Source: Fuerstiella marisgermanici (GTDB lineage: Bacteria > Planctomycetota > Planctomycetia > Planctomycetales > Planctomycetaceae). Taken from it: DNA of 64,000 nucleotides. The notes below the pieces were generated by a model that was given only the letters and a program-made list of their open reading frames with translations, was not told the origin of the DNA and ran no database searches. Shown one piece after another: positions 9,019 to 17,673 of the stretch. Position 1 is the stretch's first letter. Every line of letters starts with the position of its first letter. Where the stretch lies: NCBI RefSeq assembly GCF_001983935.1, contig NZ_CP017641.1, forward strand, positions 7,862,001-7,926,000, given 5' to 3'. A program made the position numbers and the translations under genes.

Positions 9019-9516
9019 ATGAAACAGGCGAAGCCCAAACAGCCGCCACAAGCCATTGGCTGGCGCGAATGGCTAGCGTTGCCTGCCCTTGGCATCCAGG
9101 CAATCAAAGCGAAGATCGACACAGGCGCGCGTTCCAGCTGCCTGCACGCGTTTTCAATTAAGCAGTTTGAGCGGGACGACCGGACCTGGGTTCGCTTTAA
9201 GGTTCACCCCATTCAGCGCGATTCGAAGACGACGATGGAGGTGGAAGCCGAAGTTCTGGAATTCCGCAAGGTGCGAAGTTCCAGCGGTCACGCAAACGTT
9301 CGCCCGGTGATTCTCACGCCCATCACGTGGCTGGATCAGTCGTGGAACGTCGAAATCACTTTGGCTTCGCGAGACGAAATGGGATTTCGCATGCTATTGG
9401 GACGAGAAGCAGTGCGAGGCCGGTTTGTGGTCGATGCGGGAAATTCCTGGTATGGCGGCAAGCCGGAACAGGCGGTTCGGAAGAAGAAGTCTAACAGAAA
9501 AAAGGACGTTTCATGA
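9019..9516 (+). CDS. RimK-associated retropepsin-like / putative ATP-dependent zinc protease (PF05618 type)
   Basis: 165 residues. The family signature KAKIDTGARSSCLHA lies at about residues 30-44 and gives the D-T-G-A catalytic aspartate motif of retropepsin-like folds. The strand FRMLLGREAVRGRFVVDAG near residue 115-133 is equally typical. The family is annotated either as an ATP-dependent zinc protease or as an aspartic protease and is repeatedly found beside rimK. In Pseudomonas a member (RimB) removes or trims glutamate tails added by RimK. Here the stop overlaps the rimK start by 4 bp (ATGA), implying coupled translation. The lysine-rich C-terminus (KKKSNRKK) is unremarkable. Confidence 0.85.
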   Translation: MKQAKPKQPPQAIGWREWLALPALGIQAIKAKIDTGARSSCLHAFSIKQFERDDRTWVRFKVHPIQRDSKTTMEVEAEVLEFRKVRSSSGHANVRPVILTPITWLDQSWNVEITLASRDEMGFRMLLGREAVRGRFVVDAGNSWYGGKPEQAVRKKKSNRKKDVS

Positions 9517-10730
9517 AACTCGCCATCCTCTCCCGCAGCCTGGGTTGTTACAGCACAAGACGACTTAAAGAAGCCGCTCTGCAGCGCGGCCACAAAGTCA
9601 AAGTGTTGAATACCATCCGGTTTTCCATCGATCTCGAACAGGGAAGCCCGGACCTGTACTTTCGGTCCAAGCAGCTTTCCAACTACGACGCCGTTCTGCC
9701 GAGGATTGGTGCCTCCATCACGTACTTCGGTACCGCTGTTGTTCGCCAGTTCGAACAGATGGATGTCTTTTGCGCGAACTCGTCGGCCGGCATCACGAAC
9801 TCACGCGACAAGCTTCGTAGTCTGCAGATTTTGAGCAAGCATCATATCGGAATTCCGGAAACAACGTTCGTCCGCGACCGGAAAGACGTGTTGCCGTCTA
9901 TCGAACGGATCGGCGGTGCGCCCGTTATTATCAAGCTGCTGCAGGGGACTCAGGGCGTCGGTGTGATTCTTGCCGACTCGGCCAAGGTTGCAGAAGCGAT
10001 CATTGAAACGTTGCAAAGCACGCAGCAGAACGTCCTGGTGCAGAAATTCGTTGCCGAAAGCAAGGGCCGCGACATTCGAGCATTCGTGGTGGGCGATCAG
10101 GTGGTCGGTGCGATGCGGCGAGTTGCTCAGGGATCAGAATTCCGCAGCAATGTGCATCGCGGTGGGCATACCGAACGAGTGGAGCTGGACTCAACGTATA
10201 CCGAAACGGCTGTTCGAGCGGCTCAGATCATGGGGCTGCGAGTTGCCGGTGTGGACATGCTGGAAGGCAACGATGGGCCTCAAGTGATGGAGGTCAATTC
10301 TTCACCAGGGCTTGAAGGCATCGAAGGCTGTACTCAACTGGACATCGCTGGAGCCGTCATCGATTACATTGCGGCTCAGGTGGACTTTCCGGAAGTCGAC
10401 ATTCGGCAACGGTTGACGGTGAGTCGTGGCTACGGGGTTGCCGAATTGCACATCCCTGAAGGTTCGGACTACGTGGGAAAACGCATTGCGGATTCCGGAT
10501 TGCACGAACAGGACATCAACGTCCTGACGTTGTATCGCGGTACAACAGTGATCCCGAATCCAAAGCATTCACGCGAACTGGAAGCGACCGATCGGTTGCT
10601 GTGCTTCGGAAAACTGGAATCCATGAAGCGACTTATCCCCGAAAAAACGCGGAAGCGTCGAAAGCCAAAAGTTAAAAAACTGCCGGATGACGCTCACCCG
10701 ACAGAGCCTTCCGGATCCGGTTCAAACTAA
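9513..10730 (+). CDS. rimK: RimK-type ATP-grasp glutamate ligase fused to a TrkA-C (RCK-C) domain
   Basis: 405 residues. Residues 1-295 are a complete RimK: the N-terminal MKLAILSRS start, VIIKLLQGTQGVGVIL for ATP binding, VLVQKFVAES, GRDIRAFVVGDQVVGAM, and the Mg-binding QVMEVNSSPGLEGIE. Such ligases add glutamates to the C-terminus of ribosomal protein S6 or make related peptide bonds. Unlike the usual RimK of about 300 residues, it carries a further domain at about 305-385 (YGVAELHIPEGSDYVGKRI, then LTLYRGTTVIPNP and LEATDRLLCFG), which has the TrkA-C fold pattern. In K+ transporters this domain binds ligands, including cyclic di-AMP in some proteins. Regulation of ligation by such a ligand is inference. 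Confidence 0.88.
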   Translation: MKLAILSRSLGCYSTRRLKEAALQRGHKVKVLNTIRFSIDLEQGSPDLYFRSKQLSNYDAVLPRIGASITYFGTAVVRQFEQMDVFCANSSAGITNSRDKLRSLQILSKHHIGIPETTFVRDRKDVLPSIERIGGAPVIIKLLQGTQGVGVILADSAKVAEAIIETLQSTQQNVLVQKFVAESKGRDIRAFVVGDQVVGAMRRVAQGSEFRSNVHRGGHTERVELDSTYTETAVRAAQIMGLRVAGVDMLEGNDGPQVMEVNSSPGLEGIEGCTQLDIAGAVIDYIAAQVDFPEVDIRQRLTVSRGYGVAELHIPEGSDYVGKRIADSGLHEQDINVLTLYRGTTVIPNPKHSRELEATDRLLCFGKLESMKRLIPEKTRKRRKPKVKKLPDDAHPTEPSGSGSN

Positions 10731-11907
10731 CTTTCGTACGTTGGCCTGGAAGGGCCAGTGTGCACATTTCGATGTTTTAGGTAGACAGACAACAGTGGCT
10801 TCACCCCTGCTACAGCGTAAATCGGTCGACGACTGGAACGGCACTAAAGTTCCCCCCGGTGAATCTCAGGACATCGATCTGGCGATCACTGAGAGTTACA
10901 GCGGCATGACGCTGCGGATTCCTCTGCACGTGCGTCGAGGTAAAGAAGAAGGCCCAACCGTATTCGTTTCTGCCGCGTTACACGGTGACGAAATCAACGG
11001 CACGGGAGCCGTCCGGTCACTGTTGATGGCACCGGACTTTGAAGTGACCCGTGGCAGCGTGATTCTGATTCCGGTTTTGAATCTGCTGGCCTTCGATCGC
11101 CACTCTCGCTACCTGCCAGACCGCCGCGACCTGAACCGTTGTTTTCCAGGCACGTCGAGAGGCAGCCTGGCAAGTCGCATGGCGCGAGTCGTGTTCACGG
11201 AAATCGTGGCTCGCAGCGACTTCGGCATCGACCTGCATACGGCGGCTCTGCGGCGCACCAACTATCCGAACATCCGCGGCAATATGTCGATCCCTGCGGT
11301 GCGCACATTGGCAGAAGCTTTCGGCAGCGAATTGATCGTGAACGGAGTTGGGCCCAAACGATCATTGCGCCGTGAAGCGACGGCCGCCGGGTGTCCGACC
11401 ATCATTCTGGAAGGCGGCGAAGTCTGGAAGGTTGAACCGTCCATTGTCGAAGCGTCGGTCCGCGGCATCTGCAATGTTCTGCGGCACATGAAGATGATCG
11501 AAGGCGAACCGATCACTCCCGATTACCAGGTCGTGATTGAGGAAACGAAGTGGTTGCGTGCAGAGAGTGGCGGCTTCCTGCAGTTTCATGTAAAACCTGG
11601 CGACATCGTGAAGAAGGATCAGCCGATTTCGACTAATGCCAGTCTGCTGGGGCATGAACAAAGCGTTCTGACCGCTCCGTTTGATGCGGTCATTATTGGT
11701 ATGACGACCATTCCCGCTGTGAGTCCCGGCGAACCGATTTGCCATCTGGGCAAACTGCCCGACGGCATTCAGCCAGCCAGCCTGCGGCGACAGCGGAAAG
11801 AGGGTGACGGTATGGAGTCGCGCCTCGTCGACGAACTGGCGTCGAACGTCATGGTTGTGAAACGCAAGCCAAACGCGGAATCCGGCGAAAATGAGCTGCC
11901 CAGCTAA
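10687..11907 (+). CDS. Succinylglutamate desuccinylase/aspartoacylase (AstE/AspA) family deacylase
   Basis: 406 residues, overlapping the end of rimK by 44 bp. The zinc site of this M14-like family is visible: His and Glu of VSAALHGDEINGTGA (about residues 96-110), and the second His in FGIDLHTAALRR (about 180). The arginine-rich DRRDLNRCFPG is the substrate-carboxylate-binding segment of the family. A C-terminal barrel (HVKPGDIVKKDQPI) is also usual. The family removes acyl groups from amino acids. Its place in a protease-RimK-deacylase cluster, an arrangement seen in several phyla, points to turnover of glutamyl or N-acylated peptides made by RimK rather than arginine catabolism. Confidence 0.85.
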   Translation: MTLTRQSLPDPVQTNFRTLAWKGQCAHFDVLGRQTTVASPLLQRKSVDDWNGTKVPPGESQDIDLAITESYSGMTLRIPLHVRRGKEEGPTVFVSAALHGDEINGTGAVRSLLMAPDFEVTRGSVILIPVLNLLAFDRHSRYLPDRRDLNRCFPGTSRGSLASRMARVVFTEIVARSDFGIDLHTAALRRTNYPNIRGNMSIPAVRTLAEAFGSELIVNGVGPKRSLRREATAAGCPTIILEGGEVWKVEPSIVEASVRGICNVLRHMKMIEGEPITPDYQVVIEETKWLRAESGGFLQFHVKPGDIVKKDQPISTNASLLGHEQSVLTAPFDAVIIGMTTIPAVSPGEPICHLGKLPDGIQPASLRRQRKEGDGMESRLVDELASNVMVVKRKPNAESGENELPS

Positions 11908-12230
11908 GAGGGTGCCGCAGTAGATTTCGCCACAAAAAAAGCCCAACCGGAGATCGACCTTACAGCCCGGTTTGGTACGCTCAGGACCGCAATTTCGTAG
12001 ATTAGCGGGCCCAAGGCCCTGCTATTTGCCTGGCGTGGGCAAGCGTCCCTGGATCGATTTTGGTCCTCTGCGTTTTGGGGGTTTATCTTCGGTCCCAGCC
12101 GGTCAGGCCGGGCTGTGCAAACGCTTGGGCCGTTGGCTCTGAAGGGGCATGCGGGCTTTTTTTGCCCTGCCGTCTGGAAATCCGAAAAACTGCGCAGCAG
12201 GTCGTTCTGTCGGTACACTAACAGGTACCT
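11908..12230. other. Intergenic region upstream of the ECF sigma factor gene
   Basis: No reading frame of interest. It holds an imperfect stem around a T7 loop (12151-12170), which is unlikely to terminate transcription because the T-run lies in the loop. The promoter of the sigma factor gene should be here; no motif could be assigned with confidence. Confidence 0.3.
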
Positions 12231-14012
12231 ATGCAGGAACTCACACCGAAACCTGATGCCGAATCCCTCAACGACCGCGACCTTCTGCGCCGGTTCCTTT
12301 TGGATTCTGACGAAGCCGCGTTCGCGGAAATTGTGCAGCGGCATCAGGGGCTGGTGATGGGGGTTTGTCGGCGAGTCATCGGCAACACGGCCGACGTTGA
12401 CGATGCGTTTCAGGCGACATTTATCGCGTTGGCTCGGCGGCCGAAACAAATTCGGAAGGCCGTTTCTCTTTCAAGCTGGTTGTACACCGTCGCATGGCGG
12501 ACCAGCGTGCGTTTGGTAAGACAACGCAGGAAGCACCCCGTGGAAGAACTCACCCAACATCCGCCCGACCGGCAATCCGAAGCGCTCGACAAAATCGCGA
12601 ACGCTCAGGACTGCGTGGTGCTGGATGAGGAACTGAATTTTCTGCCGTCGAAGTATCGTGAAGTGCTGGTGATGACGTACTTCGCAAATCAAACCAGTCA
12701 GCAAATTGCCGATCAGCTTAACGTGAGCAAAGGCACCGTCGACGGTCGCATCCGACAGGCTCGCAACATCCTGCGAGTCCGTCTGGCTCGACGCGGTGTG
12801 GCCATCGGCGTGTTGGCGGTGGCGGCCACGATGAGTACCGGTGCCAGTGCGGCGGCGTCACCGGCTCTGCTTCAATCAACTCTTCAACTGGGTGCTCAAA
12901 CACTCAGCGGTTCCGTTCCGGGAACCACCGACCTTTCCCATCTCGAACCTCTTATTCGACCGGAGACGATTATGGCCAGTTCAAAACTGATTCTTGGCAG
13001 CATGTTGTGTGCGACTGCTGTTGTGGGACTTGTGGCTGCGAACGGTGCGCCGTTGGGCATGGGCGACGATGAGTCACCGAAGGTCGAATCGGCCGTCTCG
13101 GAAGATTCGGGTGATTCGACCACCGGCGATGATCCGTTTGGTGGCGGCAGTGCTGCTGATCATTCAGTCGTGATATTAGGTGCGGCGGATGCCGCGGCGA
13201 CGAAAGTTGCGGATGCAGCAAGGGGTGCGGCAAAATTCACGCCGTATGCTGCAGACGCTCGGCCGGTTGAAAAATGGATGCACGAAGTGCTTGATAAGCC
13301 TGTCAGCGGCCTTGACTTTCAAGGAGAGGTACCGCTGTCGGAGGTTCTGGAAGTCATTGGTAGATACTTCACGAGCGAATACGGTGAGAAGGAAGGTGAA
13401 AAGTTCGCGATGGCTTTCCACGCCGACAAGGCTGAGCTGTCAATAGTGGGCCTGGATGGACTGGATGGCGTCTTGGTTTCCGACATCGATTTCGACGGAA
13501 TGACTCTTCGTAACGCGCTCAAGCTAATCTTTGACCAAACGGATGACGCCGCCAATTCCCTGGCGTCAGAGCCCCTGACGTACGTCATCAAAAATGAAGT
13601 GATGCTCGTTACGACTGTGCAGAAAGCTGAGTCTGACGATATGCTCGTCACCAGAGTCTATCATGTTGGAGAACTGCTGAATCTGGATTATGCAAACGGG
13701 CTCACAGGAGCCGGTCCCAAAGGCGGTGCAGGTTTCTTCTCCATTCCAGCGAATGCCGCACAGTTGGGCGGTGGCGATGGCGGAGCGGGAATGGACGGCG
13801 GTGGAGGCGGTCAACCCCCAACGCCACCAACTCTCGCCACGCTCGTCATGGAAATGACGTCGCCTCCCTGCCGCTGGCTGGAGCTTGATGGTGAAGGTGG
13901 AGCGATCCGCATCGTTGGCCAGACACTCGTGGTTCGCCAAACACCCAAAGGCCACGAAGAAGTTGTTCGCCTGCTGAACCTGCTTTACGAATCAGCGGTC
14001 GATCAGCAATAG
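12231..14012 (+). CDS. ECF sigma factor with C-terminal membrane and STN-like periplasmic extension
   Basis: 593 residues. Residues about 15-90 form sigma-70 region 2 (DEAAFAEIVQRHQGLVMGV, DVDDAFQATFIAL), and about 125-185 region 4 with the helix-turn-helix QTSQQIADQLNVSKGTVDGR. A hydrophobic segment follows at about 190-212 and a second at 248-270 (MASSKLILGSMLCATAVVG). Residues about 300-500 resemble the short N-terminal domain of secretins and TonB-dependent transducers (LRNALKLIFDQ, YVIKNEVMLVTT), and there is a glycine-rich patch at about 515-530. Planctomycete ECF factors with such tails are known. Membrane tethering would let an envelope signal control the sigma domain. An internal ATG at 12972 has its own GGAG six bases upstream, so the tail may also be made separately. 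Confidence 0.87.
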   Translation: MQELTPKPDAESLNDRDLLRRFLLDSDEAAFAEIVQRHQGLVMGVCRRVIGNTADVDDAFQATFIALARRPKQIRKAVSLSSWLYTVAWRTSVRLVRQRRKHPVEELTQHPPDRQSEALDKIANAQDCVVLDEELNFLPSKYREVLVMTYFANQTSQQIADQLNVSKGTVDGRIRQARNILRVRLARRGVAIGVLAVAATMSTGASAAASPALLQSTLQLGAQTLSGSVPGTTDLSHLEPLIRPETIMASSKLILGSMLCATAVVGLVAANGAPLGMGDDESPKVESAVSEDSGDSTTGDDPFGGGSAADHSVVILGAADAAATKVADAARGAAKFTPYAADARPVEKWMHEVLDKPVSGLDFQGEVPLSEVLEVIGRYFTSEYGEKEGEKFAMAFHADKAELSIVGLDGLDGVLVSDIDFDGMTLRNALKLIFDQTDDAANSLASEPLTYVIKNEVMLVTTVQKAESDDMLVTRVYHVGELLNLDYANGLTGAGPKGGAGFFSIPANAAQLGGGDGGAGMDGGGGGQPPTPPTLATLVMEMTSPPCRWLELDGEGGAIRIVGQTLVVRQTPKGHEEVVRLLNLLYESAVDQQ

Positions 14013-14116
14013 GTGCTCGAGGTTTCTTGCTTTCGCCATTATGAGCTTGCCTCACAGGCCGGATTGCCCACGACGCAAGGTCGTGGGTGATCTGGCAGTG
14101 CGTTCCGCCGCCCGAT

Positions 14117-14749
14117 TCATTCTGGCGGTTTAGTCGAATCGGCCCTACGACTCAGATTCAGTTTCGCCGGGCCGCTGACAAACGAGCTGCCCATCTCAAA
14201 GAAACGCAGCTCACGCTCAGCCGCTGATGTTACGCCGATTCGCTGAGAAACGGCAATCGATGGCTTTACGTTTTCCGTAGCAGCGATCCAAAGACGACGG
14301 CCAGTTGATAAGTTCCAGCCATCAAGGTCGCGGCCGATGTCGAACGCTTCGCACAGTCGAGCCGGGCCGCGGCACAGGTCTCTCAGCTTTTCCGTCCGTC
14401 GACGCTGCTGCATGTGTGGGATGCCAAGCAGTGGCTCGACGGCTCGGATCAAAACTGCCGACGCGGTGCCCTGCTCTTCCGTTACGACATTCACACACTG
14501 CCGAGCATGTATGGTGTAAACATACGCTCGGCCAGGTGGCCCGAACATGCTGGCGTTTTTCCGGCTGATGCCTTTGAACGAATGAGAGGCCGAATCGCCT
14601 TCTGCCAGATACGCTTCGGTTTCCACAATACGGCCAACGGTCATTCCTGAACGACTGCGCCGACACAGGAGCTTGCCCAGCAGGTCACGAGCGACGTCAA
14701 CAACACTGCGTGCGTAGAAGTCCTGAGTTATTGGCTCGTTAATGGGCAT
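14117..14749 (-). CDS. 3-methyladenine DNA glycosylase (AAG/MPG family)
   Basis: 210 residues, the normal length for bacterial AAG-type glycosylases. These flip out and excise alkylated purines (3-methyladenine, 7-methylguanine, hypoxanthine) in base excision repair. Visible landmarks are the ARDLLGKLLCRR start, IVETEAYLAEGDSASHSF with the catalytic glutamate, GRAYVYTIHARQCVNVV, AVLIRAVEPL and LCRGPARLCEAFDIG, with the usual PRxGV-type segment altered to SQRIGVTSAAE. The gene stands alone, convergent with the sigma factor gene. Its downstream gap to that gene holds no clear terminator. Confidence 0.93.
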   Translation of the reverse strand: MPINEPITQDFYARSVVDVARDLLGKLLCRRSRSGMTVGRIVETEAYLAEGDSASHSFKGISRKNASMFGPPGRAYVYTIHARQCVNVVTEEQGTASAVLIRAVEPLLGIPHMQQRRRTEKLRDLCRGPARLCEAFDIGRDLDGWNLSTGRRLWIAATENVKPSIAVSQRIGVTSAAERELRFFEMGSSFVSGPAKLNLSRRADSTKPPE

Positions 14750-14880
14750 CGCCTATGGATCGACTCCGGTACAAACTATGTCAGCCGCCAGCGACCAACG
14801 GAAGCAGCGCCGGCGCTTCAGATTCCTCACCGTCGTCCGGCCCACCACGCCAATCGCCCGCCGGTGCGTACCGGCCCGGC

Positions 14881-15639
14881 TTAGCGGACAGCGCCGCCGT
14901 TAACGTTGATGACCTGGCCGGTGATGTAGGCGGCGTCGTTGCTTAACAAATAGCGAGCCATGTTGGCGACATCCTGAGGTGTGCCCCAGCGTTTCAGCGG
15001 CGTTTCGTCCATAACTCGCTGCTGCCAGTAGTCGCTGGTTTCTTCGCCCCACGCCGTTTTGATCCAGCCCGGAGCAATGCAGTTGACTCGCACGGATGGA
15101 GCGAGGCTCAATGACAACGATCGTGTGAAGCCCATGATGGCGTTCTTGGCGGCGGCAAACAGTTCACCGCTGTCGCCTTCCATGCCTCGATCGGACTGAT
15201 CCCAGCCGATATTCAGGATGCTGCCGTGCCCCTGGTCCGCAAATCGCTCTCCGAAGGATCGAGACATTTCGATCGTTCCTGTGATGTCGATGTCCAGCAG
15301 CATCTGTAGTTTGACGGCGTAGTCGAGGTGCTTGAGTTCCCCTGTCAGCAAATCAGCGCCAGCGTTGTTCACGATGGCGTCGACCGGACCGAACTTGAAG
15401 CATTCGTCGACAAACGCGTGCCGGGATAGCCGGTCGGAAATGTCCACCTGGAAGATTGAGGCCGTGCGTCCCAGATCTTCGACTTCCTGAGCGGTCTGGA
15501 CGGCTCCGGTTTTGGACCGCCGGTAGCTGACGACAACTTCGGCGCCGGCTCGAGCGCATTCCAGAGCGATGGCTCGCCCGATGCCGCTTGAGGAACCAGT
15601 GACGACGATGCGTTTGTTGCTGAGGTCTGCGAATGACAT
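14881..15639 (-). CDS. SDR-family oxidoreductase lacking the canonical catalytic Ser and Tyr
   Basis: 252 residues from the ATG at 15639, chosen because MSFADLSNKRIVVTGSS aligns with the usual SDR start; the frame is open 12 codons further upstream. The Rossmann motif TGSSSGIG, the NNAGAD motif and the C-terminal ITGQVINVNGG are intact, so NAD(P) binding and FabG-like fold are well supported. However, the active site departs from the family: the YxxxK motif reads FAAAK (Phe for Tyr), and the strand that normally carries the catalytic Ser reads ILNIGWDQ. Either the protein uses a different chemistry or has a binding role. Lysine of the motif is kept. Confidence 0.85.
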   Translation of the reverse strand: MSFADLSNKRIVVTGSSSGIGRAIALECARAGAEVVVSYRRSKTGAVQTAQEVEDLGRTASIFQVDISDRLSRHAFVDECFKFGPVDAIVNNAGADLLTGELKHLDYAVKLQMLLDIDITGTIEMSRSFGERFADQGHGSILNIGWDQSDRGMEGDSGELFAAAKNAIMGFTRSLSLSLAPSVRVNCIAPGWIKTAWGEETSDYWQQRVMDETPLKRWGTPQDVANMARYLLSNDAAYITGQVINVNGGAVR

Positions 15640-15884
15640 GCACCACAGATTAGCGGCGTTTTGGCGAGAATCCACCCAAACCGACGGCCTGCGGTCGCTG
15701 AATCATGTGGCCAGCACGAGCACAGTGTCGTCGTCGCTTTAAGGAATCGCGGTCCGAATTGCTCGAAACTGCGGCAGAACCCGGTGAACTGCTTTTTCCG
15801 TGCTCAGTTGCTTGGTAAAACTCTCGAAATCCGCGAGTTGTCTTCTGCGGATATTCTGCGCGCTGACCTGGAAGAGTCCCCAAT

Positions 15885-17024
15885 ATGAGCGGTCGACCGG
15901 CAAAACTGGCATTGGCAAATGGAAGTGTGTTTTCTGGCATCAGCTTCGGTGCTGAAGGCGAAATTCACGGCGAAGTCGTCTTCAACACCAGCATGACCGG
16001 CTATCAGGAAATCCTGACCGACCCGTCCTACAACGGGCAGATCGTGACGATGACCTATCCGTTGATCGGCAACTACGGCGTCAACGAGGACGATGTCGAA
16101 AGCAAAGGTCTGTCGCTGCGAGGCTTCATTGTTAAAGAATTATGCGACGAACCCAGTAATTATCGGTCGACGGAATCACTCGACAGCTACCTGAAACGAA
16201 ACAACGTCATCGGCCTGCAGGGTATTGATACTCGGGCGCTGGTGCGGCAGATCCGCATCCACGGTGCGATGCCCGGAATCCTGTCCACCTCCGACCTGGA
16301 CGATGCTTCTCTGGTGCAGAAGGCCAAAGACGGGCCGTCGCTTGTGGGAATCGACCTGGCCTGTGAAGTCATGCCGAAGGAAGCCGCCGACTGGAGTTCT
16401 CCGTTGGTATCGCTGGGGCGGCCCGTGCAATTCGGAGCTGCCGCAGGGGCCGACACGGGTCTGCACATTGTCGCCATCGACTACGGCATGAAGTGGAACA
16501 TTCCTCGTTATCTGCGAGATACCGGCTGTAGGGTGACCGTTGTGCCGGGCAAATCGACGGCGGAAGAGATTCTGGCACTCAACCCGGACGGTGTGTTTTT
16601 GTCAAATGGACCGGGAGATCCAGAACCACTGGACTACGCGGTCGAGACGATTCAGTCGTTGCTGGGCAAGACGCCGATTTTCGGAATCTGTCTGGGACTG
16701 CAGCTGCTGGGACTCGCCTGCGGCGGCAAGACATACAAACTGCGTTTTGGGCATCGTGGAGCTAACCAGCCTGTCCTGAACAAGGCGACTGGCAAAGTGG
16801 AAGTGACGTCGCAAAATCACGGATTCGCTCTGGATGCCGATTCGCTGCCAGCCGATGTTGAGGTGACTCATATCAACCTGAATGACGACACGGTCGAAGG
16901 TATCCGCCATCGGCAGCATCCAGCGTTCGGAGTTCAATACCACCCCGAAGCCGCTGCCGGTCCTCACGACAGTCATTACCTGTTTCGCGAATTCGTGGAA
17001 CTGATGCGCGGCGTGACGGCATAA
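15885..17024 (+). CDS. carA: Carbamoyl-phosphate synthase small (glutaminase) subunit
   Basis: 379 residues, typical for CarA, which hydrolyses glutamine and channels ammonia to CarB for pyrimidine and arginine synthesis. The N-terminal CPSase domain is marked by GEIHGEVVFNTSMTGYQE and the GIDTRALVRQIR segment. The class I glutamine amidotransferase domain (about 195-375) shows the catalytic Cys in FGICLGLQLLGLA, and the His-x-Glu pair in GVQYHPEAAAGPHDS. carB is not adjacent. About 140 bp separate it from ndk, so the two could be transcribed together, but this is not shown. Confidence 0.96.
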   Translation: MSGRPAKLALANGSVFSGISFGAEGEIHGEVVFNTSMTGYQEILTDPSYNGQIVTMTYPLIGNYGVNEDDVESKGLSLRGFIVKELCDEPSNYRSTESLDSYLKRNNVIGLQGIDTRALVRQIRIHGAMPGILSTSDLDDASLVQKAKDGPSLVGIDLACEVMPKEAADWSSPLVSLGRPVQFGAAAGADTGLHIVAIDYGMKWNIPRYLRDTGCRVTVVPGKSTAEEILALNPDGVFLSNGPGDPEPLDYAVETIQSLLGKTPIFGICLGLQLLGLACGGKTYKLRFGHRGANQPVLNKATGKVEVTSQNHGFALDADSLPADVEVTHINLNDDTVEGIRHRQHPAFGVQYHPEAAAGPHDSHYLFREFVELMRGVTA

Positions 17025-17162
17025 CTCAATCCGACAGCTCGTTGTTGCTGCGGCAGGTCCTGGCACTGTTCATTCCTGCTGACTCAATATTTTATATCCA
17101 GAACCAATCACTTATCGATCGGGCTCGGCTTTCACACAGTCAAGCCACCAGGAAAGAAGCTC

Positions 17163-17630
17163 ATGGCCTCCGAACGTACTCTTATTCTTGTTAAACCTGA
17201 CGGCGTGCAGCGAAAGCTGATTGGCACCATTGTTTCTCGCATTGAGAACAAAGGGCTGAACATCATCGCCCTGAAAATGCTGAACGTGACTGCGGAACTC
17301 AGCAAGCAGCACTACGCTGAGCATGTTGAAAAACCGTTTTATCCTGATCTGGAGAGCTTCATCACGTCCGCGCCTGTCGTGGCGATGATTGTCGAAGGTC
17401 CGGAGGCAGTTTCAGTGATGCGAATGTTGATCGGGGCCACCAACGGTCGCGAAGCAGCGCCGGGGACCATTCGAGGCGACTACGGCAGCAGCCGTCAGAT
17501 GAACATGATTCACGGCAGCGACAGTGTCGATTCTGCGAAGCGAGAGATCGGAATCTACTTCACCGACAACGAAATCTGCAGCTACGGTGTGGCGCTGGGT
17601 GACTGGGTCTGTGCGGCGGACGAGCTATAA
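17163..17630 (+). CDS. ndk: Nucleoside diphosphate kinase
   Basis: 155 residues, close to the family norm of 140-150. The N-terminal ERTLILVKPDGVQRKLIG is the standard NDK start, and MNMIHGSDSVDSAKREI carries the phospho-accepting histidine (about residue 118). The enzyme equilibrates NTP and NDP pools by a ping-pong phosphohistidine mechanism in the cytosol. The active-site flank reads RGDYGSSRQMNMIHGSDS instead of the commoner RGDFA...NVVHGSDS, a mild variation. A purine-rich AGGAAAGAAG a few bases upstream of the ATG is a good ribosome binding site. Confidence 0.96.
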   Translation: MASERTLILVKPDGVQRKLIGTIVSRIENKGLNIIALKMLNVTAELSKQHYAEHVEKPFYPDLESFITSAPVVAMIVEGPEAVSVMRMLIGATNGREAAPGTIRGDYGSSRQMNMIHGSDSVDSAKREIGIYFTDNEICSYGVALGDWVCAADEL

Positions 17631-17673
17631 GCCCTTCGAATACGTGCCCCACTAACGCCAACTGCGTCGTGGG

